A stretch of DNA of 64,000 nt, taken from NCBI GenBank assembly GCA_021780905.1, contig JAJXXW010000030.1:1-64000 (forward strand), given 5' to 3'. Shown in pieces: positions 51,595-59,681 of this stretch. Position numbers and translations under genes: made by a program. Within the stretch, counting starts at the first letter, position 1. Each line of letters opens with the position of its first letter. The stretch comes from a bacterium. Lineage in GTDB: Bacteria; Verrucomicrobiota; Verrucomicrobiia; Limisphaerales; UBA11358. The notes beneath the pieces were generated by a model, which had not been told where the DNA came from, did not search any database, and worked only from the letters and a program-made list of their open reading frames with translations.

Positions 51595-52719
51595 ATGTCA
51601 TACGCCATGTCAGACTTGTTGCAGTTGGTCGTCTCGGAAGGCGCGTCCGACCTGCACATCCGCGTCGGCACGTCGCCGACCATCCGTGTCCACGGGACAC
51701 TGCACCGGGTCGAGGGGCCGGCACTGACGCCGGAGGCGGCCGAGGAACTGATGCGCAGTCTCACCTCCGAGGAACACATCCAGCAGACGCGCGAGCGTGG
51801 CGGTGCGGACTTCGCCTTTGCGTTCGGCGAGGCGGCGCGTTTCCGCGTGAGCGTGTTCAAGGAGAAGGGCAATTTCGGCATGGTGCTCCGGCAGATACCG
51901 AACAAGATGCTCACGTTCGAGCAGATCGGCCTGCCCGAGTCCGTGAAGCAGTTGTTGTTCAAGCCGCGCGGCTTGATCCTGGTCACTGGCCCGACCGGTT
52001 CCGGCAAATCCACCACCCTGGCGTCACTGCTGAATATCGTGAATGAGACGCGCGAGGAAGTGCACCTCATCACGATTGAAGACCCGATCGAATATTATCA
52101 CAAGCACAAGAAAGCGTTGATCACCCAGCGCGAAGTGCATGTGGACGTGCCGAACTTCGCCGAGGCCCTCCGCCGCGCGCTGCGCCAGGACCCGGACATG
52201 ATCCTGGTCGGCGAAATGCGCGACCTGGAAACAATTGAAGCGGCCATCACGGCGGCGGAAACCGGCCACCTGGTGTTTGGCACACTGCACACCACGGGCG
52301 CGGCCAAGACGATTGACCGTTTGACCAACGCGTTCCCGACGAACCAGCAGGAAATGGTGCGCATCCAGCTTTCGACGGTGCTCCAGGCGGTGATTTCGCA
52401 GTTGCTGATTCCCCGCGTGGACAAGCCGGGCCGCGTGGCGGCGTTCGAGATCATGATCAACACGCCGTCCATCGCCGCGCTCATTCGCGACAACAAGACG
52501 TTCCGCATCCAGTCGGACATCCAGACCGGCGCGAAATTTGGCATGGTGACGCTGGACGCGTGGCTGATTGAGCTCTACCTGAAGGGCATGATTGCGCGCG
52601 AGGAAGTCATCAACAAATCCCAGGATCCGACCACGATTCTGGCGAAACTCCAGGAACTGGACCTGGCGCAAGCCGTGGATCAGGGCGGCAAGGGGGCCGC
52701 GCCGGGCAGCAAAAAATAA
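51595..52719 (+). CDS. pilT: PilT-type retraction ATPase
   Basis: 374 residues. It begins '[20 protein letters not shown]' with '[15 protein letters not shown]', then Walker A '[20 protein letters not shown]' (~135), '[20 protein letters not shown]', '[20 protein letters not shown]', Walker B '[20 protein letters not shown]' and '[20 protein letters not shown]'. The C-terminal '[20 protein letters not shown]' takes the place of the AIRNLIRE retraction motif. It has no T2SSE N-domain and no Cys zinc site, as expected for PilT. PilT drives filament depolymerisation; in a T2SS-like locus its presence suggests the pseudopilus can be retracted or that the locus is really a pilus. It lies between two extension ATPases. 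Confidence 0.93.
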   Translation: MSYAMSDLLQLVVSEGASDLHIRVGTSPTIRVHGTLHRVEGPALTPEAAEELMRSLTSEEHIQQTRERGGADFAFAFGEAARFRVSVFKEKGNFGMVLRQIPNKMLTFEQIGLPESVKQLLFKPRGLILVTGPTGSGKSTTLASLLNIVNETREEVHLITIEDPIEYYHKHKKALITQREVHVDVPNFAEALRRALRQDPDMILVGEMRDLETIEAAITAAETGHLVFGTLHTTGAAKTIDRLTNAFPTNQQEMVRIQLSTVLQAVISQLLIPRVDKPGRVAAFEIMINTPSIAALIRDNKTFRIQSDIQTGAKFGMVTLDAWLIELYLKGMIAREEVINKSQDPTTILAKLQELDLAQAVDQGGKGAAPGSKK

Positions 52720-52728
52720 TTTTGTTTC

Positions 52729-54429
52729 ATGACCGACGAAATCAACATTCCGTTGCTCTCCCTGCTCCGCAGCCAGGGCATGCTGGACGACCTCCAGTTT
52801 GAGGAGGTGGCCGCCGAGCTGCGGCGCAACGCGGCGCCGGTGATCCAGGTGCTGCAGGATTTCGGCATCATGAAGCTCGACGACATCCTGCACGTGGAGG
52901 CGACGGCGCTGGGCACGGAGGTGGTGTCGCTGAAAGACCGCCCGATCCCGGCGGAAGTCCTGAGTTTGATCCCGGCGAAGGTGGCGCAGATGTATCACTG
53001 CCTGCCGGTGGGCTTCGCCAATGGCATGTTGCAGGTGGCGCTGGCCGAGCCGCTCGACCCGGCCAAGGCGGACGAGATCAATTTCATCGCCAAGCGCGAC
53101 GTGCAGATCGTGGTGGCCGATCCGGCGGAAATCGGGCGCGCGATCGAGCGGAACTACGGCCAGGAGGAGAACGAGAGTTTTGCTGAAATCCTCAAGGAGC
53201 TGGGTGATGAAAAGTTGGAGCGCGTGGCCAAGGCGGCGGGCGAGGACGCGCGCGCGGCCGAGGATCTGGCGAACCAGGTGCCCATCGTCAGGTTCGTGAA
53301 TCTCGTTTTGCAGCAGGCGGTGCAGGACCGCGCGAGCGACATTCACTTCGAGCCGTTCGAGACGGAATTCCGCATCCGCTACCGCGTGGACGGCGCGCTC
53401 TACGAAATGGCCCCGCCGCCCAAGCACCTCGCCCTGCCGGTCGCCTCGCGCATCAAGATCATGGCGAACCTGAACATTTCCGAAATGCGCCTGCCGCAGG
53501 ACGGGCGGATCAATTTGAACCTGAACGGCAAGCCCGTGGACTTGCGCGTGAGCACGCTGCCGACGGCGTTCGGCGAATCCATCGTGCTGCGCGTGCTGGA
53601 CCGTTCCTCGGTGAACCTGGAACTGGAGTCGCTCGGGTTTCCGAAATACGTCCATGATTTCGTGACGGAGGTGATCCAGCGGCCGAACGGCATTTTCGTC
53701 GTCACCGGGCCGACGGGTTGCGGCAAGACGACGACGCTGTATTCCTGCCTGCGCCGGGTCAACACGATTGACTCCAAGCTGCTGACGGCGGAGGACCCGG
53801 TAGAATTTGACATCGAGGGCATCATGCAGGTGGCCATCAACGACGCGCAGGGCATGACGTTCGCCAAGGCGCTAAAATCGTTTTTGCGCCAGGATCCGGA
53901 CATCATCATGGTCGGCGAAATGCGCGACCTGGAGACGGCGCAGATTTCCATCCAGGCGTCGCTCACCGGCCACTTGGTCTTGAGCACGCTGCACACGAAC
54001 GATTCGCCGGGGGCGGTGACGCGGTTGGTGGACATGGGGGTGGAGCCGTTTTTGATTTCCTCGACGCTGATGGCGGTGCTGGGACAGCGGCTGGTGCGGA
54101 CGATTTGCAAGAATTGCCGGACGCCGTTTGAGCCGACGGAGCAGCAGCTGGCGTTGCTCGGGCTGTCGCCGCATGATTTGGGAGACAAGGTTTTCCATTA
54201 CGGGCGCGGCTGCTCGACGTGCAATGACACGGGTTACAAGGGGCGCAAGGGTATTTATGAGCTGCTGGTCGTGAGTGATGCGATCCGCAACCTGATCAAT
54301 GACCGGGCGCCGACGGTGGTGGTGCGGCAAAAGGCGGTGGAGCTGGGCATGATCACTTTGCGCGAAGACGGCTTGCGCGGTATCTTCGACGGTGATACAA
54401 CGATTGAGGAAGTGGTCAAATACACCTGA
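52729..54429 (+). CDS. GspE/PilB-type assembly ATPase (second copy)
   Basis: 566 residues. Same architecture as the copy at 49793: N-domain '[20 protein letters not shown]', ATPase with '[20 protein letters not shown]', Walker A '[20 protein letters not shown]' (Cys in place of Ser), '[20 protein letters not shown]', '[20 protein letters not shown]' and '[20 protein letters not shown]', and the zinc site 'CKNC' / 'CSTC'. The two copies diverge strongly in the N-terminal 200 residues, so they probably dock on different inner-membrane partners or serve different states. The stop is 79 bases before gspF, a gap filled by a heptamer repeat. The ATG at 52729 comes 9 bases after pilT. Confidence 0.92.
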   Translation: MTDEINIPLLSLLRSQGMLDDLQFEEVAAELRRNAAPVIQVLQDFGIMKLDDILHVEATALGTEVVSLKDRPIPAEVLSLIPAKVAQMYHCLPVGFANGMLQVALAEPLDPAKADEINFIAKRDVQIVVADPAEIGRAIERNYGQEENESFAEILKELGDEKLERVAKAAGEDARAAEDLANQVPIVRFVNLVLQQAVQDRASDIHFEPFETEFRIRYRVDGALYEMAPPPKHLALPVASRIKIMANLNISEMRLPQDGRINLNLNGKPVDLRVSTLPTAFGESIVLRVLDRSSVNLELESLGFPKYVHDFVTEVIQRPNGIFVVTGPTGCGKTTTLYSCLRRVNTIDSKLLTAEDPVEFDIEGIMQVAINDAQGMTFAKALKSFLRQDPDIIMVGEMRDLETAQISIQASLTGHLVLSTLHTNDSPGAVTRLVDMGVEPFLISSTLMAVLGQRLVRTICKNCRTPFEPTEQQLALLGLSPHDLGDKVFHYGRGCSTCNDTGYKGRKGIYELLVVSDAIRNLINDRAPTVVVRQKAVELGMITLREDGLRGIFDGDTTIEEVVKYT

Positions 54430-54434
54430 AGAAT

Positions 54435-54500
54435 AGTGATGAGTGCTGGGTGACGAGTGATGAGCCAATACAAACCTACTTGTCCCTCATGACTCATAAC
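54435..54500 (+). repeat. heptanucleotide repeats between the second ATPase and gspF
   Basis: AGTGATG / AGTGCTG / GGTGACG / AGTGATG / AGCC at 54435-54466 and CTCATGA / CTCATAA / CTGA at 54487-54504. They fill the gap to the gspF start at 54508. Confidence 0.75.
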
Positions 54501-54507
54501 TGATTTT

Positions 54508-55803
54508 ATGCCAAAGTATAATTATGTGGCCCTGGACGCCCGTGGAGCGGAAACGAAAGGCACCATTGAAGTGGGCAGCCAGAACGAGGCCATTGGCCGC
54601 GTGAAGGAGATGGGGTTGTTTCCGACGAAGATCACCGAGGCGGACAAGGCGGACCTGGCGGCGGGCAAAAAGGCCAAGGCCAAACCGGCGGCCAAGGCCA
54701 AGGCGGGCAAAAAGGGCGGCGGGATGAATTTCAACATCCGGATTCCCGGCCTCGGCGGGAAGGTGAAGCCGAAGGTGCTGACCACGTTCACGCGCCAGCT
54801 CGCGACCCTGGTGGACGCCGGCCTGCCGCTCTTGCGCGGCCTGCGCGTCCTGGAAAAGCAAGAACGCAATGTCAACCTGAAGAAAATCCTGGGCGAGCTG
54901 TCCACCTCCATTGAGGGCGGCAGCACGTTCTCCGAGGCGCTCGCGCAGCATCCCAAAGTTTTCAACCGGCTGTTCGTCAACATGGTCAAGGCGGGCGAAC
55001 TCGGCGGCGTGCTGGAAGTCGTGTTGAAGCGCCTCGCGGAGTTCTCCGAAAAAGCGCAGAAGATCAAGGGCAAGGTCAAGGCGGCGCTGTTTTATCCCAG
55101 CGCGGTCCTGATCGTGGCGGTGGGCATCATGATTCTGCTGATGTGCTTCGTGGTGCCGAAGTTCAAGGACGTGTTCAGCGGCATGGGCTTCAAGCTGCCC
55201 GGATTTACCCTGTTCGTGCTTTGGGTGAGCGACACCATCAAGAACAACATCCTCGGCACGATGGGCGTGGTGGCGGTGCTGGTGATTTTGTTTCTGCTGT
55301 TCATCCGGACGAAATTCGGCCGGCACATGTGGGACAAAACCAAGCTCACGATGCCGCCAACCGGGCAGGTGGTGTCCAAGGTTTCCATCTCGCGCTTCAC
55401 GCGCACCCTCGGCACGCTTGTGAGCAGCGGCGTGCCGATTTTGCAGGCACTCACCATCGTCAAGGAAACCGCCGGCAATGTCATCATCGCCAACGCCGTC
55501 GCCCAGGTGCATGAAAGCGTGAAGGAGGGCGAAACCATCACCGCGCCGCTCGAGGCCTCGGGCGCGTTTCCGCCGATGGTCATCAGCATGGTGGACGTCG
55601 GTGAACAGACCGGTGCCCTGCCCGAAATGCTCCTCAAAATCGCCGACAACTACGATGAGGAGGTGGACAACGCCGTCGCCGCCATGACCTCGCTGCTGGA
55701 ACCGATCATGATTGTGGCGCTGGCGGTGATCGTCGGCAGCATCGTCATCGCCATGTTCCTGCCCTTGATCCGCATGATCGAAATAATGAGCGGTCCCACC
55801 TGA
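54508..55803 (+). CDS. GspF/PilC-type inner-membrane platform protein
   Basis: 431 residues. Starting 'MPKYNYVALDARGAETKGTI', it has a Lys/Ala-rich cytoplasmic linker (residues ~50-75), then two T2SSF domains: 'FTRQLATLVDAGLPLLRGLR' (first) and 'RFTRTLGTLVSSGVPILQAL' (second), each followed by a membrane region ('PSAVLIVAVGIMILLMCFVV' and 'IMIVALAVIVGSIVIAMFLP'). It forms the platform under the growing pseudopilus and binds the assembly ATPase. The ATG follows TGATTTT without an obvious ribosome site. It ends 132 bases before the toxin-antitoxin-like pair. Confidence 0.93.
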   Translation: MPKYNYVALDARGAETKGTIEVGSQNEAIGRVKEMGLFPTKITEADKADLAAGKKAKAKPAAKAKAGKKGGGMNFNIRIPGLGGKVKPKVLTTFTRQLATLVDAGLPLLRGLRVLEKQERNVNLKKILGELSTSIEGGSTFSEALAQHPKVFNRLFVNMVKAGELGGVLEVVLKRLAEFSEKAQKIKGKVKAALFYPSAVLIVAVGIMILLMCFVVPKFKDVFSGMGFKLPGFTLFVLWVSDTIKNNILGTMGVVAVLVILFLLFIRTKFGRHMWDKTKLTMPPTGQVVSKVSISRFTRTLGTLVSSGVPILQALTIVKETAGNVIIANAVAQVHESVKEGETITAPLEASGAFPPMVISMVDVGEQTGALPEMLLKIADNYDEEVDNAVAAMTSLLEPIMIVALAVIVGSIVIAMFLPLIRMIEIMSGPT

Positions 55804-55860
55804 CCTTTGGGGACTAATCCGGTTTCGGTTCAATCCAAAGTGAATTCATCTTCCAAATCC

Positions 55861-55896
55861 TTGACAAAAACCCGTCCGGCGTGTAAATACATTGTA
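55861..55896 (+). promoter_or_regulatory. promoter with overlapping palindromic operator
   Basis: TTGACA (55861-55866), a 17-base spacer and TAAATA (55884-55889) form a near-consensus promoter 50 bases before the BrnT-like gene. The palindrome TACA-T-TGTA (55888-55896), flanked by AA and AT to give 11 of 13 symmetric bases, overlaps the -10 element. This is the place where ribbon-helix-helix antitoxins such as BrnA bind to repress their own operon. Confidence 0.6.
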
Positions 55897-55935
55897 ATCA
55901 CATTGCGTGGCCGATTTATTTACAACTGAGCCGTT

Positions 55936-56217
55936 ATGGAGTTCGATTGGAATAATCCGGCATTTGAGCTTGGTTCTTTGACCCAACGGGAAATAGAAGA
56001 GTCGTTTGAGGATCCGTTCGCGGTGCGGCTGATGCCGGACACGCCGCGGTTTGGAGTGCAGGCGCGATTTTTCAATCTGGGTATGTCGGCGGGCGGTGTC
56101 GGCATCTACAGCGTGTATCGGACCAACGGCCGGCTGGTGCGCGTGATGCTGGCGCGGCCGTTCGAGCCGGAGGAACGGTTCTTCTATCAGCGCAAACTGG
56201 ACCAGACCCTGGCCTGA
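55936..56217 (+). CDS. BrnT-like toxin of a type II toxin-antitoxin module
   Basis: 93 residues. 'MEFDWNNPAFELGSLTQREI' with 'EESFEDPFAVRLMPDTPRFG', then 'VQARFFNLGMSAGGVGIYSV' and 'NGRLVRVMLARPFEPEERFF', follows the BrnT order (a short N-terminal strand and helix, 'f.DPfa', 'R....G.s..gr.l.v.y...g..iRvi.AR...p.Er'). BrnT toxins are RNase-like folds related to RelE that inhibit translation. Here the typical 'KHGVSFEEA' segment is altered ('SLTQREIEESF'), so activity is not certain. The BrnA-like partner follows 37 bases later. Confidence 0.65.
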   Translation: MEFDWNNPAFELGSLTQREIEESFEDPFAVRLMPDTPRFGVQARFFNLGMSAGGVGIYSVYRTNGRLVRVMLARPFEPEERFFYQRKLDQTLA

Positions 56218-56254
56218 ACCGGAACGGGAAACCGGCCAGCGATCAATTTTAGCC

Positions 56255-56530
56255 GTGCAAACTTTTGCCAACTGGGATGACGTGCCGCTGTTCGACAGCG
56301 AGGCGGCCGAGGCGGTGTTCTGGTCCGAGAACCGCCCCGCCGTGCGCCTCATGGAGGCGGCGGTCGCCGGCAGCACCGAGTCGTCTGAATCGGTCACGGT
56401 GACGCTGCGGTTTGATCCGCGGATGCTCGCGCGCATCAAGCGGCTCGCCCGGATGCGGTATCTGAATTATCAGAGCATGGTCAAGCAATGGTTGAGCGAG
56501 CGGATGGAGCAGGAATTGAAAGAACGATGA
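56255..56530 (+). CDS. BrnA-like ribbon-helix-helix antitoxin
   Basis: 91 residues from a GTG. The N-terminal 'WDDVPLFDSEAAEAVFWSEN' is the BrnA-type part that caps the toxin; the C-terminal 'SVTVTLRFDPRMLARIKRLA' with 'NYQSMVKQWLSERMEQELKE' is a CopG-type ribbon-helix-helix DNA-binding domain ('vtlRld..ll.rik.lA...g..yqsllk.wL.eRl.eE'). The partner gene and palindrome upstream fit autoregulation. Its stop overlaps the ATG of the first pseudopilin (ATGA at 56527-56530), so the antitoxin and the pseudopilins are on one transcript and translation is coupled. Confidence 0.65.
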   Translation: MQTFANWDDVPLFDSEAAEAVFWSENRPAVRLMEAAVAGSTESSESVTVTLRFDPRMLARIKRLARMRYLNYQSMVKQWLSERMEQELKER

Positions 56531-57273
56531 AGATGAAATTAAAATGCGGCCGGCGGCACGAGGTGTTTGCCGATCACTCGGCACGCCTGGCTCATTCCTC
56601 TGCGGCCTTCACCCTGGTCGAGCTGCTCGTGGTCATCTCCATCATCGGCGTGCTGGCGGGGTTCACGCTGGTCGCGCTCAAGCCGGCCAGGGCCCTGCAA
56701 TACAAAAAAGTCGCCACGGCGGAAATGAACCACCTCGAAACCGCGCTGGAAAATTACAAGGCCAAATACGGCGCGTATCCGCCCAGCAACCAGAACGCCC
56801 CCGGTGTTTATCCCGCGCCGCTGGATCGCTCGCAGTTCAGCCAGCTTTACTACGAACTGGCCGGCACCACAATCAGCGGCGGCAATTTTGCCACCCTGGA
56901 CCGCAGCGCCGCCATTGCGATTGGCAATGTGAAGACGGCCTACGGCGTGGGCGGCTTTGTCAACTGCACCACGGGCGGGGCGGAGGACGGGACCGTGGCC
57001 CAAAACTTTATCGCCGGCTTGAGTTCCAGGGAGATTGGCGCGGTCTCCAACAATGCCGTGCCCAACACCGTCGTGCTGGGCACTTCTGTCGGCGGGCCGG
57101 ACGGCGCCTACCAGCCGATCGGCGTGCCCGGATTGAATCCCTTCCGCTATGTTTATCCCGGCGTCTACAATCCCGGCGGCTACGACCTGTGGGTGCAGCT
57201 CGTCATCAACGGCCAGACCAACCTCATCTGCAACTGGAGCCGGCAGGTGCAGATCAACCGCCCGCTTCCCTGA
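56527..57273 (+). CDS. GspG-like major pseudopilin
   Basis: 248 residues. Leader 'MKMKLKCGRRHEVFADHSAR' with 'LAHSSAA', cleaved before 'FTLVELLVVISIIGVLAGFT'; Glu at +5 is present and the residue before the cut is Ala, not Gly. The mature part has the GspG layout of a long helix ('TAEMNHLETALENYKAKYGA') and a beta-rich C-terminal region with 'YPPSNQNAPG', 'GFVNCTTGGAEDG' and two Cys ('NCTTGG', 'LICNWS'). It would be exported by Sec, processed by a PilD peptidase and assembled on the GspF platform. First of six pilin-like genes; it starts inside the BrnA-like stop. Confidence 0.82.
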   Translation: MKMKLKCGRRHEVFADHSARLAHSSAAFTLVELLVVISIIGVLAGFTLVALKPARALQYKKVATAEMNHLETALENYKAKYGAYPPSNQNAPGVYPAPLDRSQFSQLYYELAGTTISGGNFATLDRSAAIAIGNVKTAYGVGGFVNCTTGGAEDGTVAQNFIAGLSSREIGAVSNNAVPNTVVLGTSVGGPDGAYQPIGVPGLNPFRYVYPGVYNPGGYDLWVQLVINGQTNLICNWSRQVQINRPLP

Positions 57274-57275
57274 TC

Positions 57276-58016
57276 ATGATTTTAAAGGCCAGCCCCCGGC
57301 GGTGGATCCATTCTTTCCAAGCTATGAAAATGATCACCAACCCTCGTCCGTCGCCCGCCGGAAAGGCGAAAGCCTTCACCCTCGTCGAAATGCTCGTCGT
57401 GATTGCCATCATCGGCATTCTCGCCGCCATGCTGCTGCCGGCGCTGGCTTACGCCAAGATTGCCGCCCAAAAAGCCAAGGCCAGAACGGAGATGAGCACC
57501 CTCGTCACGGCCATCCAGGCTTACAACCAGGATTACAGCCGGTTCCCCACCACGCAAAATCCCCCGGCGGGCGATTTCACCTACGGCGGCACCGTGCTGC
57601 CCTCGGCCCCCACGGCCAACGCCGAGGTCATCGCCATTCTGATGGACATCACCAGCACGGCGGTGGATGCCGGCCATCAGAAAAATCCCAAGCAGGTGCA
57701 TTATCTCACGCCCACGGTGGTTTCCGATCCCACGCAACCCGGCGTCTGCAATGCCGACTGGATTTATCGCGACCCGTGGGGCAATCCTTATGTCATCAGC
57801 CTGGATTTGAATTATGACGGCGTCTGCGAAGACGCCTTCTATGGGTTGCCGGCCGTTTCCGGCGGCGGCCTGAATGGACTCATTTTGCAGTCGGATGGCA
57901 ATTACGCCTGTCGCAGCACGGTGATGGTCTGGTCCGCCGGGCCGAATGGAAAGATTGACCCCAGCAGCCCGGCCAACCAAGGCGTCAACAAGGACAACGT
58001 GATCAGTTGGCAGTAA
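57276..58016 (+). CDS. GspG-like pseudopilin (second)
   Basis: 246 residues if the ATG at 57276 is used; the ATG at 57324 gives a shorter leader ('MKMITNPRPSPAGKAKA') before the same cut A^FTLVEMLVVIAIIG and is equally possible. After the helix 'KARTEMSTLVTAIQAYNQDY' the C-terminus ('PDTQPGVCNADWIYRDPWGN', read loosely, and 'ISLDLNYDGVCEDAFYG') carries a DPWGNPY motif found in many Verrucomicrobial GspG-type proteins, where an Asp-rich segment binds calcium. It lies 2 bases after the first pseudopilin. Two G-type pilins in a row suggest either subunit diversity or different filaments. Confidence 0.8.
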   Translation: MILKASPRRWIHSFQAMKMITNPRPSPAGKAKAFTLVEMLVVIAIIGILAAMLLPALAYAKIAAQKAKARTEMSTLVTAIQAYNQDYSRFPTTQNPPAGDFTYGGTVLPSAPTANAEVIAILMDITSTAVDAGHQKNPKQVHYLTPTVVSDPTQPGVCNADWIYRDPWGNPYVISLDLNYDGVCEDAFYGLPAVSGGGLNGLILQSDGNYACRSTVMVWSAGPNGKIDPSSPANQGVNKDNVISWQ

Positions 58017-58017
58017 T

Positions 58018-58869
58018 ATGCAAACCAGCAGTGACCAGTGGCCGGTGACGGGTGACAGACGGGCGGGGCGTTTCGCGCCTGCCTGCCACGCCTCCCGCCT
58101 CTCGCCTCTCGCACCGGCCTTTACGCTGATCGAGCTGCTGGTCGTGATTGTGATCCTCGGTCTGCTGGCGGCGCTGGCGGTGCCGGCGCTCAAGAACCTC
58201 GGCAAGGCCAACATCCAGGTCAGCGCCGCGCGCCAGTTGCTCGACGACCTCGGCCACGCGCGCCAGCTCGCCATCAGCCAGCACACGACGGTTTACATGG
58301 TCTTTGTGCCGGGAATCTGGAACTTTCCAGCGGGGCAGCAGACGCCGGCGCTGGCGAACCTCTTGGACAAGCAATACACCGGCTATAATTTCCTCTCGCT
58401 CCGGTCCGTGGGCGACCAGCCCGGCCAAAGCACCGTGCAGTATCTTTCCGACTGGAAGTCGCTGCCGGACGGCGCGTTCATCGCGTTGAACAAGTTTTCC
58501 GGCATCACCTACATCACGGACGCCGCCGCCGGCGTGACTTATCAGGTGAACCCCTTTTATTACAGCGCCGGTTTTCGGTTCCCCAACGCGACCAATGCCG
58601 CCGGTCTGGTCAACCTGCCTTACGTCGCCTTCAACTATCTCGGCCAGCTCACGGTGGACGGTGTGAGCGCCTCGACCGCCGACGAATTCATTCCGCTGGC
58701 GCAGGGCACGGTGGGTTACGCCGCCGACCCGAACACCAAGGCGCTGCTTTTTGCCGCGCCGGACGTCACCGAAAATCCGCCGGGCAACAGCACCAACTCG
58801 ATGTTCGACCTCATCCGGGTGGATCACCTCACCGGTCGCGCCACCCAGTTGCAGCAAAAGGTCCCATGA
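58018..58869 (+). CDS. GspH/FimT-like minor pseudopilin
   Basis: 283 residues. An unusually long leader (~38 residues, read from two heptamer arrays) precedes 'APAFTLIELLVVIVILGLLA'. The helix 'KNLGKANIQVSAARQLLDDL' with 'GHARQLAISQHTTVYMVFVP' is the GspH/FimT signature ('a...l...l..AR..Ai......v.m'). The rest is beta-rich, with no Cys. GspH-type proteins sit below the tip of the pseudopilus. The start ATG at 58018 overlaps the preceding stop (TAATATG). The upstream leader has nothing in common with normal leaders. Confidence 0.78.
   Translation: MQTSSDQWPVTGDRRAGRFAPACHASRLSPLAPAFTLIELLVVIVILGLLAALAVPALKNLGKANIQVSAARQLLDDLGHARQLAISQHTTVYMVFVPGIWNFPAGQQTPALANLLDKQYTGYNFLSLRSVGDQPGQSTVQYLSDWKSLPDGAFIALNKFSGITYITDAAAGVTYQVNPFYYSAGFRFPNATNAAGLVNLPYVAFNYLGQLTVDGVSASTADEFIPLAQGTVGYAADPNTKALLFAAPDVTENPPGNSTNSMFDLIRVDHLTGRATQLQQKVP
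58030..58109 (+). repeat. heptanucleotide arrays in the gspH-like leader
   Basis: Units AGTGACC / AGTGGCC / GGTGACG / GGTGACA at 58030-58057 and CGCCTCC / CGCCTCT / CGCCTCT at 58089-58109, translated as 'SSDQWPVTGD' and 'ASRLSPL' in the leader before the FTLIE cut. Confidence 0.8.
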
Positions 58870-59681
58870 AATTTCAAATTCCAAATTTCAAATTTCAAAT
58901 CGTTCGCGCCCCAGCCGGGCGTGGTCGGGAAATTCGCCCTTCGCCCTTCGCCGTTCGCCGTTCCGCCGCTTTCACGATGATCGAGATCGCGATTTGCCTG
59001 GCCATCATCAGCTTTGCGCTCGTGGCCATCATTGGCGTGCTGCCGCTGGGCATGAACACCCAGCGCGACAACCGTGAGCAGACCGTGATCAACCAGGACG
59101 CCACCGTGCTGGTGGAAGCCGTCCGCACCGCCGCGAGCGGCGCGGACTACCTGACGAATTACGTTTATGCCATCGTCAACACCGGCAACAACACCGGCTA
59201 TTACAACCCGGCGGTCGCCCGCCAGATGAATTTCAATGCCGTCACCGCCGCCTATCCGGGAATGTCCTGGAATCCCTATCTCATCAGCGGTTCCGGAATC
59301 GTCGGTCTTTTGAGCACGCCGGAATATGCCAATGGCATCACCAACCACATCCTCGCCTACGTCCGCTCCCTCAGCGGCCTGGCGTCCGAGCAGCCGCCGC
59401 AGACCAATGCCATCATGGTCGGCGACGCGTTCTCCTATCGGGTGTATTGCGTGAACGCGCCGGTGGCGCAGGACAACCCCGGCTCCCTCTACGGCCGGCA
59501 ACTGAACGCCGGCCTGCACGAGTTGCGGCTGACGTTCCTCTGGCCGCAACTCCCCAACGGCAACGTCGGCAACGGCCGGCAGACCTTCCGGGCGTCCATT
59601 GCCGGCCAGCTCGTGGCGGATCCAGCCAACCAAAGCCTGCTGTATTATTACCGCCCGCAATCCTTCACCCCCGCGCCATGA
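58866..59681 (+). CDS. GspI-like minor pseudopilin
   Basis: 271 residues. The ATG overlaps the upstream stop (ATGA at 58866-58869). The leader (~36 residues) is made of heptamer repeats before 'SAAFTMIEIAICLAIISFAL'; Met replaces Leu at +3, Ala precedes the cut. The following 'GVLPLGMNTQRDNREQTVIN' and 'DATVLVEAVRTAASGADYLT' match the GspI-type start, which in this phylum continues into a long beta-rich domain. GspI is the central minor pseudopilin of the GspI-J-K tip complex. It overlaps the next gene by 4 bases. Confidence 0.75.
   Translation: MKFQIPNFKFQIVRAPAGRGREIRPSPFAVRRSAAFTMIEIAICLAIISFALVAIIGVLPLGMNTQRDNREQTVINQDATVLVEAVRTAASGADYLTNYVYAIVNTGNNTGYYNPAVARQMNFNAVTAAYPGMSWNPYLISGSGIVGLLSTPEYANGITNHILAYVRSLSGLASEQPPQTNAIMVGDAFSYRVYCVNAPVAQDNPGSLYGRQLNAGLHELRLTFLWPQLPNGNVGNGRQTFRASIAGQLVADPANQSLLYYYRPQSFTPAP
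58869..58967 (+). repeat. heptanucleotide arrays in the gspI-like leader
   Basis: AAATTTC / AAATTCC / AAATTTC / AAATTTC / AAAT at 58869-58900 and TTCGCCC / TTCGCCC / TTCGCCG / TTCGCCG / TTCCGCC at 58933-58967, encoding 'KFQIPNFKFQI' and 'RPSPFAVRRSA', right up to the FTMIE cut. Confidence 0.85.
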
